From: Cinnamomum chago
Lineage: Eukaryota > Streptophyta > Magnoliopsida > Laurales > Lauraceae
Assembly (NCBI GenBank): GCA_038049695.1
Contig: CP142451.1
Coordinates: forward strand, 31,976,001-32,040,000
Length of the DNA stretch: 64,000 nucleotides
Direction of reading: 5' to 3'
Shown here piece by piece: positions 11,304 through 22,800 of the stretch (the first letter of the stretch is position 1; every line of letters starts with the position of its first letter). The notes under the pieces were generated by a model. It saw only the letters and a list, made by a program, of their open reading frames with translations, was not told the DNA's origin and made no database searches. A program made the position numbers and the translations under genes.

Positions 11304-11831
11304 TAGGGGTGCACAAAAAATCCATCGATCCGTAAAACCGATCCAATCCAATTTGATCTGCGGATTTTTAATCGAACCAAAAGTAAACGGATTGGTGACG
11401 GATTAAAAATCTTGTAATCCGTTTGCAACAGATCAGTGATGGATTTCACCCTCAATCTGCGGATTCAACCCGATCCATTGACATTAAATATAAATAAAAA
11501 AAACTAAGGGGTTTAAATATAAGTTAAGAGGTCTAAATATAAAAGAAGAAAAAACTTCAGGGGTTAGGATGGAATTCACTTTTATATATAAGTATAACAA
11601 ATAAAACCCTATACCAAATTTCAGTCTAGCCTTACGAGCATGCTCTTCAAATTTTCTTTAACATTTGATTCAACAGATTAAATCGATCCGATCTGGTCCT
11701 CCACGAATCAGATCGGATTGGTTTTTAATAGCTATGGATTGGTGACGGATTTCAAATCCATCAATCCGTAGGTAACGGATTGGTGACGAATTTGGCCTAA
11801 TTTGCACCAATCTGATCCGTGTACACCCCTA
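11304..11831. mobile_element. hAT-type MITE, 528 bp
   Basis: The ends TAGGGGTGCACA and TGTACACCCCTA form a terminal inverted repeat with one mismatch. They are flanked by ACGGTCAC (11296-11303) and ACGGTCTC (11832-11839), an 8-bp TSD with one mismatch. The TAGGG-type ends and 8-bp duplication fit the Ac branch of the hAT superfamily. It has no coding capacity. Inside are several copies of a GGATTGGTGACGGATT-like motif. Confidence 0.85.
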
Positions 11832-11839
11832 ACGGTCTC

Positions 11840-12984
11840 ATTGTCCCCTCTCAAAGTCATTAAGAAAAAATGAGCCACAAATTAACAGAAGCATGTAGGC
11901 TCAACACTAATCCCATTGATACAAACTCAAGTCCAGTATTAGTTTGTGTTGAGAAATTGGAACTCCCTTGATTGTAAACTTTTTTATGTGGGCCCAAATA
12001 AAAACGCATATGCAAGTAGTCACCATTGTTATCCTCATGTAGGACCCACCTGGTGTCCATCTTACATACATCTTAGTTTGGGTTGGGAATAGTGCTGGTC
12101 TATTCAGCATGCATTCTGATTTGTGACATTTGGATATATGGAGTGGATGGCCCTTAATAGACGGATGAATTTAGGATTGATTTTCGGGGCAACAAACGCA
12201 AATCAAGTTGGTCCTCAAAAGTTTGGAGGCAGCCCACTATTAGCCTATGCTGACTTGGTTCTAACAAGTTGGAGGTGGGAGAAGTCAAAATTGTGGCAAT
12301 TTGTGTTGAGAAATTGGAACCCCCATATGCCAATTAAGATGGATCACATCAGAGTCGTGCCTTCCTTAATATAATAAATGCGTCCACATCATATTTGCAA
12401 CAAAGGATACTAGCAAGCCTCCAAGATAAAACCAATCTATATCATCCCCATGTTGAACTCAGTTATTACCAACTTTGAACACCCATGGTCCCACCACTCA
12501 GAACATTTAGTATACGTTAGATATGATTAAATAGAGTATTGACCCTTTGGAATTCCGAAAACGACATGTATTTAAAGGTGTAAATGGTTGTTGGGATGAT
12601 AAGTATTTTAGGGAACTTAATTAGGGCAAACATGCACAATCATTCACAACCACAAGCAATCCATGACACAAGATATTTACGTGGTTTGACAATTGCCTAC
12701 GTCCACGGGGTAAAGAGGATTTTACTATGCAGAAAATTGGGCAACTCGTTACAAGGATTTCAAACCTACTAACACTTAGCTTACTCACTCCTCATAGGTC
12801 TCAATGAAAGACCAAAATGCCCCTGACTCTAAACCTGATCATTAGACAACCAATGAACCAATCCGGTTAAACCGAAATAAAAGACAAAAACCTAACAAAG
12901 TATATCCATCTTAATTTTAGGCATTAAGGCAATAACTACCACTTGGTAGTTGAAACTTCCATTGAACTCTTGGCCCTCCAACTC
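11840..12984. other. Intergenic DNA with LTR-like remnant
   Basis: No gene seen. The phrase TTTGTGTTGAGAAATTGGAAC occurs twice (about 11942 and 12300), marking a local repeat. Around 12660-12720 the wording ATTTACGTGGTTTGACAATTGCCTACGTCCACGG is of a kind common in LTRs of plant retrotransposons, so about 12580-12900 may be an old LTR fragment; its ends cannot be set. Confidence 0.4.
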
Positions 12985-13405
12985 CAACCTGCCCCATTAG
13001 AAGACTGACTTGGCCCAATAAGTGATTGGGTCAACTTGGCCCAGAAGCAACCCACAACTCAGCCCAATAAGGGATTAGGTCAATCCAATCAGGCCCAATA
13101 ACTTGCAAAATAAAACCTCCTCATTACAAGCCCAAGCCCAAGACCATGGCCAAGGCCAAACCTTTCCATACCAACTTGATTGATTTACTCAAAGAAACAT
13201 ATATAAATGCAATTCTCTTTTCAACAATATCCAAGGTGGGACTCTAGTAATGAAGCCGGTTCTTTACTATTTTGAACACTTGCAACATAAATACTCTTAA
13301 AAAAACAAGCATTTTAAACATGACAATTGGGTGAATGTGGTTAATACATATCGCAAATAATGCCCCATCTTACGTCATCTTCATATGAATGGAAAAGGAT
13401 GGAGA
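12985..13405. repeat. Upstream flank of GH17 locus, copy B (left part)
   Basis: Matches the regions upstream of the other GH17 copies, for example CCCAATAAGTGATTGGGTCAA (also near 5290 and, with a change, 27070) and ACAATATCCAAGGTGGGA (also near 29014). The unit continues beyond the LINE at 18706. No GH17 coding sequence remains to its left, so this third unit has lost its gene. Confidence 0.7.
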
Positions 13406-13425
13406 CACTTGTTGTGAGAAAAAGA

Positions 13426-14544
13426 ATGGCAACAGATCCCGACCCCGATCCCCTTCTCCGACCCCCTGATCTCTCTCCTCCCTCTGCTCAGCTGGAGTTC
13501 TCCATTCCTGTTGCAGAGATCCTGGCCATCCTTCAAGCCGATCAGCAATCCCTGACTCCCCCTTCCTCCACCCTTTCTTCTAGCCAAATCCAAAAGCTAG
13601 CTGCCCTCCTGATCAAGCCCCGTCCTCGTGAAACCAACTCCCAGCTACCAAATATGTCTTCTTCCTCAAACCCCAATCCAAGATCTTATGCCTCTCTCCT
13701 CTCCCAAACCCCTCTGGCCCTCCCTCAACCTCTGCCTCCTACCTCCTGGACGGACGGAAAGCCCACAGCTTCCATCCCGAAAGCTATGATCTCTTCAAGC
13801 CAAGAGTCTTTCTCCTTTGCTGTGATCGGCCGATTCGAAGGGAAACGACCCTCATTGGAGTGGGTAGAGCAAATCTCCAACCAATCGTGGAACCTTCCCA
13901 TCCAAAGCCTGATCTCCCTTACAGATCAGGGGTTTTTCCTCTTCAGGTTTCACAGCGCCCAGGTTAGGGATTCTCTCTTATCTTCTTCCCCTCTCCCTCT
14001 AGGGCGCATAAAGCTACACCTCCTCCCTTGGTCCCTAGGTATGGAAACCTTCTCCTGGCCTACTCTGTCCCCAACCTGGATTAGGTTAAAAGGTCTTCCC
14101 TTCCATTGTTGGAGCCAGCACATTCTTTTCTCAATAGCTAATTCTATAGGAAACCCCATCCTAATTGATGAGATTACAGCTTCCCAAAGGCTCCTCTCTT
14201 ATGCCAGGATATGCATAAATTTAGATCTGCAAAAACCAAAGCCCCCTACTATAATAGTCGACCTTGCAGGTGATACCAAAGTGGAAGTGGAAGTTATTTA
14301 TGAAAATTTACCTCGCCCCCTTTGTATGGGAGCAGGTCATGGCGAAGGTCAATGCCAATCCTTTGGCCAATCGACCCGTAGAACTGAAAAGTCCAGGTCA
14401 AAGCCTCCTCCACCTCGTTCGTCTGGACCAGGCCTATTACCAACCCCCCTGCTCCTGGAATTGCTCATGGGAAAATTAACTATGATCCCCTGCATCCCCC
14501 TGCTTCCTCCACTCCCCACGATATTAATCCTCCCAACCCTGTAG
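13426..14544 (+). CDS. LINE ORF1 (nucleic-acid-binding, DUF4283-like)
   Basis: The ATG at 13426 is the first within the element; an in-phase ATG at 13399 lies in the duplicated target site. The N-terminal 130 residues are proline- and serine-rich. A globular segment follows (about residues 140-300, with FAVIGRFEGKRPSL, GFFLFRF and WIRLKGLPFHCWS), resembling the DUF4283 domain of plant L1 ORF1 proteins. The zinc knuckle that should follow is degenerate: CMGAGHGEGQC has a cysteine spacing that does not fit CX2CX4HX4C. The frame then ends at 14544 in low-complexity sequence, while a different frame continues the proline-rich linker to ORF2 (from about 14559), so a frameshift near 14320-14500 is likely. 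ORF1 proteins coat LINE RNA and act as chaperones. Confidence 0.75.
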   Translation: MATDPDPDPLLRPPDLSPPSAQLEFSIPVAEILAILQADQQSLTPPSSTLSSSQIQKLAALLIKPRPRETNSQLPNMSSSSNPNPRSYASLLSQTPLALPQPLPPTSWTDGKPTASIPKAMISSSQESFSFAVIGRFEGKRPSLEWVEQISNQSWNLPIQSLISLTDQGFFLFRFHSAQVRDSLLSSSPLPLGRIKLHLLPWSLGMETFSWPTLSPTWIRLKGLPFHCWSQHILFSIANSIGNPILIDEITASQRLLSYARICINLDLQKPKPPTIIVDLAGDTKVEVEVIYENLPRPLCMGAGHGEGQCQSFGQSTRRTEKSRSKPPPPRSSGPGLLPTPLLLELLMGKLTMIPCIPLLPPLPTILILPTL

Positions 14545-14966
14545 CTGATCCTACCCCTTTGGAGGATCCCCTATCCCCATCAACTTCTTCTCTAGAGCTC
14601 CATAATCCTTTCTCATTTCTGGAACAAGTGACTCAGATGGTTCCCATCCCTGCTTCTAAGATTGTAGTCCCTGATCCCTTCCTTTCTAGTCCTCATCCTA
14701 TCCATCCCAACGGCTTCTTGGCTGATTTATCAAATAACCTCTCAGTCGACCTCTGTTTTCAGGAAGAACCCACATCCCACCCTACCACCAAAACCTCCAA
14801 TCCAGCTCCCTCAACCTTAATCTAGTCTCCCTCCTCTGCTGACTTGACCATCCCTGCTCAGCCTCCTAAGAAGAAAAAGAAACACAAAGGGAAAAAGTCC
14901 TCTAGAGCTATAGAGCTTAGTCCTTTCCTTGCCCCCAATTTGGCCCCCATCCTCCTTCCAATATCC

Positions 14967-17900
14967 ATGTTTAAGTCCCTGTATTGGAACTATAGGGGAA
15001 TTGCAAACTCCCCTACTTCTAGGACTCTCATCTTCTTGGTCAATTCCCATTCTCCTGATATTATCTTCCTCTTAGAGCCAAAGTCTTCAAATGCCAACCC
15101 TCTTTTCTAGAAATTGGAAACACTGGGTTTCTCCACTTTCTTTTCTAACTCTTCTCACTCTTCTCCCATCCCTTCTATCTGGTGCTTCATCAAAGCCTCT
15201 CCAAATTACTCCTCTTCCTTGGTGGACAGCTCTACCCAACACCTCACCATCCCCTTATCCCCCTCCCAAAGTTGCCCTATTACCTTTTTCACTAGAATAT
15301 ACGCCTCCACTTCCTACATTCTAAGAAGATCCCTATGGCAGTATCTCTGCTCCCCCCCCTTTTCTTCCCATCTTCCCTGGGCAGTTATAGGTGACTTTAA
15401 TGTTGTCTCCTCTGCAGCTGAAAAGCTCAGTTTTCACCCAAGCTCCTCCCCTTCCTCTTCAGATTTTAATAACATGATAGCCTCTGCTGGCCTTACGGAC
15501 TTAGGCTATTCTGGAAGAAAGTTTATCTGGTCAAATAACAGACAAGGCCGGTCCTATGTTGCTGCCAGACTTGACCGTTCTCTCACTAATAAAGCTTGGT
15601 CCCTCTGCTTCCCTGATGGTCTTCTCCATCACCTTGTCAGACAAAATTCTGATCACAGTCCCATTCTGCTCTGTAGCCGTCCTCCCATGGCTGTTAGATT
15701 TATTCCTTTCAAATTTGAAGAAATGTGGATTAGTCACCCCTCTTTCAAAGACCTGGTGGCTGCAGTCTGGAACTCCCCTGTCTATGGAAATCCTCAGTTT
15801 ATCCTCAGCAAGAAGCTCAAGGCCCTCAAGCTAAGACTGAAGTCCTGGAACAAGGAAGTCTTTGGATCCTTGAAAACCAATATAGCAGCAACAGAAGCTA
15901 GTATAATTCATTGGCAAGAAAGAATGGATGAAAATCCCCTGGACTCCACCAAATTAGCCCTCAGCCTTGCCAGATGCTCTCTTCAAAACCTGCTTCAAGC
16001 GGAAGAAATCCATTGGAAGCAGAAATCAAGAACAAATTGGCTAAAGGAAGGTGATAGAAATACAAGCTATTTCCATATGGTGTCAAAAATCAGAGGTTCC
16101 AAGAATCGAATTGATTCAATCAGTTACAAAGGTCAACCTCTGGAAACTCAATCTCAGATCAAAGCTGCAGCGGTGGATTTTTTTGTTGATAATTTCAAGC
16201 CTTCCTCTGGCATCATGGATCCAAACCTTTTCCAAGTGCCCAACAATAGTGTGTCTCCTATCCAAAATTCTGCTCTGATTGCAGTTCCCTCCTTTGAAGA
16301 AATTAAGGCTTCGGTCTTCTGCCTCAACAAATCCAGCTCTCCTGGTCTGGATGGATTCTCTGGTTCTTTCTTCTGTAGCTGCTGGGACATAGTTGGTTCG
16401 ACTGTTACAGCTACGGTTCAGAATTTTTTCAATTCAAAAAAGCTTCTAAAGGCCTCAAACTCCTTCTTTATCTCTCTCATCCCAAAAGTTGCTGCCCCCT
16501 CTTCCTTTGGAGACTACCGTCCCATCAGCCTCCTCAACTTCTCCTATAAAGTTATTTCAAAAATCCTTGCCTCCAGAATGGCTGTTGTTCTCCCTAACAT
16601 CATCTCTCTTCATCAATTGGCCTTTTTGAAAGGCAGGAAAATTCAGGACCATATTGCTCTGGCTCATTAGCTAACCCAGAATCTTCAAAAGGGAGCCAAA
16701 GGCAAAGGTATTTGTCTGAAGTTGGATATTTCAAAAGCTTTCGACAAGTTGAGCTGGCCGTTTTTATTCAAAGTCCTAGATTTTTTTGGGTTTAGCAAAG
16801 ATTGGGTCTCCCTTATTAAAGTTTACGTCTGCTCCCCCAAAGGATCGGTCCTCATTAACCGAGAGCCTGCTGGTTACTTTGAAGTTGGTTGTGGGCTGAG
16901 GCAGGGAGATCCCCTCTCCCATTACCTATTCATCCTTGCGGAATAAATCCTAAGCTTGAACATCTCTCATCTTGTTACCCAGAAGCTTCTGACTCCGATT
17001 TACAGGGCTCCATCTTCTCCTTCAGTCTGCCACCTGCTTTTCGCGGATGATATTTTGCTCTTCTTCCAAGCTTTTCCTCGGAGTATCAAAGTTATTAAAG
17101 GGGTCTTAAAAGCCTACCAGCTGGTACCAGGCCAACATTTCAATCATAGGAAATGCAGTGTCTTTTTTGGCAACAGTAGGCAATCTTTCAAAACCAGAGT
17201 TTTAAGATCTGTGGGCTTCTCTCAGGCTTTCTTTTCTTCTACCTACTTGGGTGCTCCTCTCTTCATTGGTAGTCCCAAAGCCAGACATTTTGAGAGCTTA
17301 AAGGATCATTTTAGGCTAAGACTTTCTGGTTGGAAAAGTAATCTGCTCTCTTTTGCGGGGAGGCTCATCCTAGTCAAGCACGTTCTCCAGAGCCTTCCTA
17401 TCCACATCCTTCTTATTCTTCCCATTCCTATCTCCACTTGCAATTTTCTTGAGAAATGGATGAGGAACTTTCTGTGGTCTGGGGGCCCTGATAGAGTTAA
17501 AAGGAGCCTCCTAAACTGGAAGTCGGTTTGCTTGCCTAAGGTTGAAGGTGGCCTTGGCCTCCGTCGTATGAAGGATATGATCAATGCCAATTATATTAGG
17601 CTGGGGTAGGCTGCCTTCTCCTCTTCCTCGCTGTGGGCTAGCTGGTTTAGAGCTAAATACTTCAAAGGTTTCTCGTCGTGGCACCCGATCTCCCTATCTT
17701 TTGGTTCTTGCATCTGGAGGCCTATCAAGAGAATCTCTTCTTTTCTGTTTCAAAGCAGTCATTGGCTCTTAGGTGATGGGAAAAGAACGGATTTCTGGCA
17801 TGATAAATGGCATGGACCCCCCTCTCTGGCGCAGATCTTCCCTGAGGTTAATTTCCCTTGGTCTGATTCAGTGAATGCTGTTTTTTCCAATCTCCAGAGG

Positions 17901-18488
17901 CTCCAAAGTCCTTCCATCCCATAGCAGGTGTTATCCTTCTCCCTTTCCATCATAGCCTCTTTCTCCCTTGTTGATGAGCCTGACCAGCTAATTTGGTCAA
18001 GCTCCAACTCCAGCCTCCTCTCCTTTGCAGCTGCCTGAGAATCCATCAGAGCCAGAAACACCCCCACAGTTTGGTCAAATTTTGCCTGGAACTCTTTTCT
18101 AAAGCCTTCTGCTGCTTGCTTTGTTTGGAAATTATTCCATAACAAGCTCCCCACCAATGCCTGGGCCCAGTTGATTGGTGTGCACCTGGCTTCTTGCTGC
18201 AGTCTGTGTGGCTCTCATCAGGAGACTGCTTACCATTTGTTCTTCCACTGCCCCTTTGTTGCTGCCTTCTGGGCCTGGTTAGAAGACAAAGGGAATTTCA
18301 GGTTCCCCCTCTCTAGCTCTGTCTCAGTAATGTGGTCTGCTTTCTCCAGCAACTCCTGCTCCAGAGCCAAGAAGGGGCTGGGTGCTCTCTTCATCACTGC
18401 TATCTTCAGCATTTGGAAGGTCAGAAACTTGTCTATCTTCACCAACAAGGTTCCTTCCCTGGACTCTGTTATTAAATTCTTTATGTAG
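14967..18488 (+). pseudogene. LINE ORF2: endonuclease, reverse transcriptase, zf-RVT; nonsense-interrupted
   Basis: One reading frame can be followed from the ATG at 14967 to 18488 with no frameshift but six in-frame stops (15108, 16668, 16944, 17607, 17922, 18036). In order it shows an AP-endonuclease-like domain (LYWNYRGIANS, PDIIFLLEPKSS, VIGDFNVV, SDHSPI), a reverse transcriptase (SPGLDGFSG, FGDYRPISLLN, DISKAFDKLSW, GLRQGDPLS, LLFADDILLFF) and a C-terminal zf-RVT region (HNKLPTNAWAQ, CSLCG, AYHLFFHCPF). The catalytic FADD aspartates are present. The stops at 17607 and 18036 lie where tryptophan is expected (TGG to TAG or TGA). The gene nicked target DNA and copied its own RNA before it decayed. 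Confidence 0.9.
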
Positions 18489-18705
18489 GATGCTTCTATT
18501 GCTCTTAGCAATTTGTCTTCTCCCTTTTCTAGTTTCATTTTAGATTCTTTTTTCCTTCTATGTAATCAGCTCTATCCTTCTATAAGATAGAGTTCTGTTT
18601 GTTGGTTTTTCTGGGCTTCTTCTCTGTTGCCTGTTTGGCTATTTTTTCTCTTTTCCTTTCTTAATTCAATTTGCAACTTAGCAAAAAAAAAGAAAAGGAT
18701 GGAGA

Positions 18706-19082
18706 GGCAAGTTTTAACCAATAAGATCTATTTGGTTAAAAATATCTCTTCAATTGTAAACATTCTTGGACTTGAATGGATATGGCTCAACTGAACGATG
18801 GATGGGATGATTCAAATGACTATTTTGAGAAGAGAAAGAAAGAGGAGAATGGGTTATTTTGAGAGAGAGAGAGAGGTGAGTTTCAGACCTGTCAGTGTGA
18901 GCTGATACTGGCAATTCTTTTGAGCTCGGAAGAGTGCAAAGAGGAGAAAGGAGAGAAGCTGATTATTGTGGCCTGAATGTCTACCCAAGTGATCCCCATG
19001 CAAGTAGGCCCCTATTGATTTTTGCCACCCTACCTTGTTGGTGTGAAAAGGTCAAAAATGTATAATGAATAGCCCAAATGCT
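18706..19082. repeat. Upstream flank of GH17 unit B running into 3' flank of unit C
   Basis: No gene. Bases 18706-18980 match 29357-29840 (shared TCTATTTGGTTAAAA, GGATATGGCTCAACTGA and GTTTCAGACCTGTCA). From about 18983 the sequence matches the 3' flank of copy A near 4390, ending at the 12-bp target site AGCCCAAATGCT (19071-19082) of the truncated LINE. The junction of units B and C therefore lies near 18980. Confidence 0.65.
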
Positions 19083-19562
19083 TGTTGGTGTGGAATAAGC
19101 TCATCAATCCTAGACTTTCATGTTTTAGCTGGCGCCTCCTTCTCCCGAAAAAGCCCAATGATTACTAGGAAATGCATAAAGGGTGCTCTACGGCTTCCAG
19201 ATGCTATTCTTGTCACAGTTATAGGGAATCAGATCTTCACCTCTTCTTCTCCTACAGTATAGCTCAGCAGCTCTAGTTATGGCTTCTCAGTCATGGCGGC
19301 TCTTCCCCACCAGCTCCCCCTCTTTCTGCTTCATCCGCCTGGTCAGCTTTAGCATTGGGAGTAGATGTCCATAGAAGAAAGTCCGCACCTGCAAGTTTCT
19401 TCCAAGCCATCTATGCCCTCTGGTCCACTCGGAACGAAGCCAAACACCGAAGCCAACAACCATCCTTGGTGAAAGCTTAGCTGATCTTCATGGACCATTT
19501 GAGTGGCATGCGTAGCTCTAACACAAGCTCGAGAATTCCTCCTCACCCCATTTTGAGGTCTT

Positions 19563-19858
19563 TGATAACATGGAAGACAAGAAGAAAAAAGTAGAGACAC
19601 AGAAAGATTTCTTATTCTTTAAGTTAACTATTACAGATGACCAATCCTCTCCTTATATACATTCAGATGAAAACAGTTAATCACTGTAACTAATTCTGTA
19701 TTAGTTTATGCACTTGCTCAATTACAAGCACAAGACCAACTTCTGTTACAACCACCAAACATTTATGTGTGTGTGTGTGTGAATAGTTATAATCAGTCAC
19801 AACAGCTGGATTGACTCAACTTCATGGCCCAGTTACCTTCCCTTGTATATTGTCAACA
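19563..19858 (-). repeat. Copia 3' LTR
   Basis: 296 bp, TG...CA, paired with 24777-25065. It contains a (GT)n run near 19766-19782 that is expanded compared with the partner LTR. Confidence 0.95.
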
Positions 19859-19872
19859 TGCCCCCTCAAGCC
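19859..19872 (-). promoter_or_regulatory. Copia polypurine tract
   Basis: On the minus strand GGCTTGAGGGGGCA directly abuts the 3' LTR. This is the position and composition of the plus-strand primer of LTR retrotransposons. Confidence 0.8.
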
Positions 19873-22800
19873 ATGGGGCGGTCAGTCACCATGAGCTTGG
19901 AGCAAAGGTAATTTAGTCGTCGAGGATGCAAGCCCTTGGTGAAAATATTTGCAACTTGATCTTCAGAGGTAACAAATTTGACTGTAAGATCCCGTTGAAG
20001 AACTTTCTCTCTAACGAAGTGGTAATCCTCTTCGATGTGCTTGGTTTGAGCATGGAAGACAGGGTTTGAAGCAAGAGAAATCACAGAAATATTGTCACAC
20101 CACAACAACAGACAATCAGGAAGAAAGATATGAAGTGCTTGTAGCAAAGACCTTAACCATGATAGCTCAGCAGCAGTATGTGCAAGAGACCTATATTCTG
20201 CCTCAGTGGACGACTTGGCAACAGTGGGTTGTTTCTTCGCACTCCAAGAGATTGGGGATTGACCAAGGAAGACACAGAAGCCAGTTGTAGATCGTCGATC
20301 AATTGGATCCCCAGCTCAGTCAGCGTCAGAGTAAGCAGTTAGGTGAAGTCCTCCTCCATTGAGATTGATGCCATAGGTGAGTGTTCCTTTAAGGTAACGA
20401 AGAACGTGTTTGAGCGCAACAAAGTCAGTAGTGGTGGGATGATGCATACGTTGACATAGTTGATTCCTAGTAAATGTGAGATCAGTTCTGGTTAGCATTA
20501 AGTATTGGAGAGCACCTGCAATACTTCGATAGAACTTTGGATCGTCCATGCTATTAGATTGGTCAGGAACAAAAGGCTTGTAAGAACAGGGAGAACTAAT
20601 TGGTTTGGCTTCAAGCATGGAGGTGCGTAGGAGGAGGTCTTTAGTATACTTAGTTTGAGATAAAAGTAACCCAGTTGATGTCCAATTAACCTCAACACCA
20701 AGAAAGTGATGGAGAGGTCCCAAATACTTCATGTCAAAGACCAGATTGAGGCGAGTAAGTAGAGACGCAATATAGTTGTTGTCATTGTCAGTGAGAACTA
20801 AATCATCCACATATAAAAGAAGGACTGTAATCGAACCTTTGGAGAATCGAATAAAGAGGGAAGCATCAACAAAGGTGGTATGAAATCCCAGACCAAGAAG
20901 AAAACTGGGAAATCTCTCATACCAAGCACGTAGTGCCTTTTTGAGGCCATAAAGGGACTTATGCAGCTTGCAAACATGATTAGGAAAGGAGGGATCAGTG
21001 AAGGCCTGTGGTTGTGTCATGTAGATGTCTTCCTTGAGGATGCCATGAAGAAAGGCATTAGTGACATCCAGCTAATGAAGCGGCCAATGGAATTGAACAG
21101 CTAAAGTAAGGACCACACAAATGGTAGAGTGCTTGACAACAGGGCTGAATGTTTCAGTGTAGTCAATGCCTTGTTCCTGATGAAATCCCTTGGCTACTAA
21201 TCTTGCCTTGTAACGAGCTATAAAACCATCAGTATGGTGCTTTATTTTGAACATCCACTCGCATCCTACTATATGATAAGAAGAAGAAAATGGGACCAGC
21301 GACCAGGTGCCTTGTCTTTGCAACGCAAAGAACTCTTCAGACATGGCCTTTTGCCAAACTTCAAGTTTGGAGGCTTCAGAGTAACTGGTTGGTTCATGGC
21401 TTTCATAGTAAATATGATGTGGCAAGGTTATATGATGTTTTGTAGTAAGAAAAACTTTCTTTTTACTGATCCCATATTTGGACCTAGTAACCATATGATG
21501 AGGTGTAGAAAAAGTTCCAACAGTAGAGGTGGAGGTTGTTGTAGTATGGGGAGCTAGGGCAGGATGATGATGAGCAAGATTGGTGGGTTCGGCATCAAGG
21601 TCTATGGAAGGAAGAGGAGTAGTGGTACTAAGTGAAGTAGTGATGGAGTTAGTGGCATCAGTCATGACAACTGTGGGACATGGGAAGGAATGCATAGGAG
21701 ATGACTGTGTTGGGGTTGGAGCAGGATTAGGTATGGCGAATGATGGTTGAGGCAAAGAAAAAACTGAAGTAGATGGAACAGAGATAATAGGATCATGAGT
21801 ATGGATGGAAATAGGAGGCGGAATAGAAAATTGGAAGCTTATGGAGGGAGTAGGAGATACCGGTGGGGGTGAGGATACTCGAGTCTAACTAGATGGTGGA
21901 TAGGATGAGGAAGAGGGAAGAGAAGAAAACAGCCACTGAGAAAGAGGGATAGAACTAGAAGAGGAGGGAGATGGACATGTAGAAGATTGGAAGGGGAATG
22001 ATTCTTCATCAAACACCACATGCCTTGAAAGAAACACTCTGCCTGAAGTAGGATCCAAACACCTGTAACCTTTGTGATTCAAGCTATACCAATAAAAACA
22101 CATTGCTTTGTTTTTTTGTTGACATTTGTGGTTGGTGTTTGGTTTAAGCCAAGGATAGGAATGATGAAATAATTTTTGCCATGGAGAGAGATAATCTAAT
22201 GACCTCATGGGCATGCGGTTTATAAGGTAAGTGGCAGTGGAGAAGGCATCTGCCCAGAAGTGTAATGGCATTTTGGCAGTAAACAGTAGGGTGGGACCTG
22301 TTTCAACAATGTGCCTATGTTTCCTTTTAGCACACCCATTTTGTTCAGGTGTGTAAGGACATGAAATTTGATGGATGATGCCATTATCCCGTAGGATAGA
22401 CTGAAATTTAGAACTCATGTATTCACCACCACCATCTGTTCTAAGATGCTTAAGCGAGAAGATAACAAATTTTCAATTTGTAACTTGAATGTCAAGAAAA
22501 TTGAAAAAACATCAGACTTACAATGAATGGGAAACAACCAAGTGTATTTACTGTAATAATCTACAAAGACAACTAGTAACGAAATCCACAAACATACAAT
22601 AAGGGAGAAGGACCCCAAACATCGATGTGAACTACTTCTAGAGGTGATGTAGTGACTGTATCTGATGCAGCAAAGGAAAGTTTACAACTTTTGCCAAATT
22701 GACAATACTCACAAAAGGGACGAGAGGTCTTTCCAGAGAGAGGCAAAGAAACTTGCAACTTCTGAAACACAGAGGATGATGGATGGCCAAGACGATAGTG

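Larger units (their letters stand above)
13406..18691 (+). mobile_element. Full-length L1-type LINE retrotransposon, 5.3 kb
   Basis: The element is flanked by a perfect 14-bp duplication GAAAAGGATGGAGA (13392-13405 and 18692-18705) and ends in an A-tail (18683-18691), the hallmarks of target-primed reverse transcription. The related locus at 29340-29580 lacks it. ORF1 begins 20 bases inside and ORF2 carries endonuclease, reverse transcriptase and C-terminal zinc-binding domains in the usual order. The perfect TSD argues for a fairly recent insertion, but the coding regions contain stops, so the copy is no longer autonomous. Confidence 0.95.
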
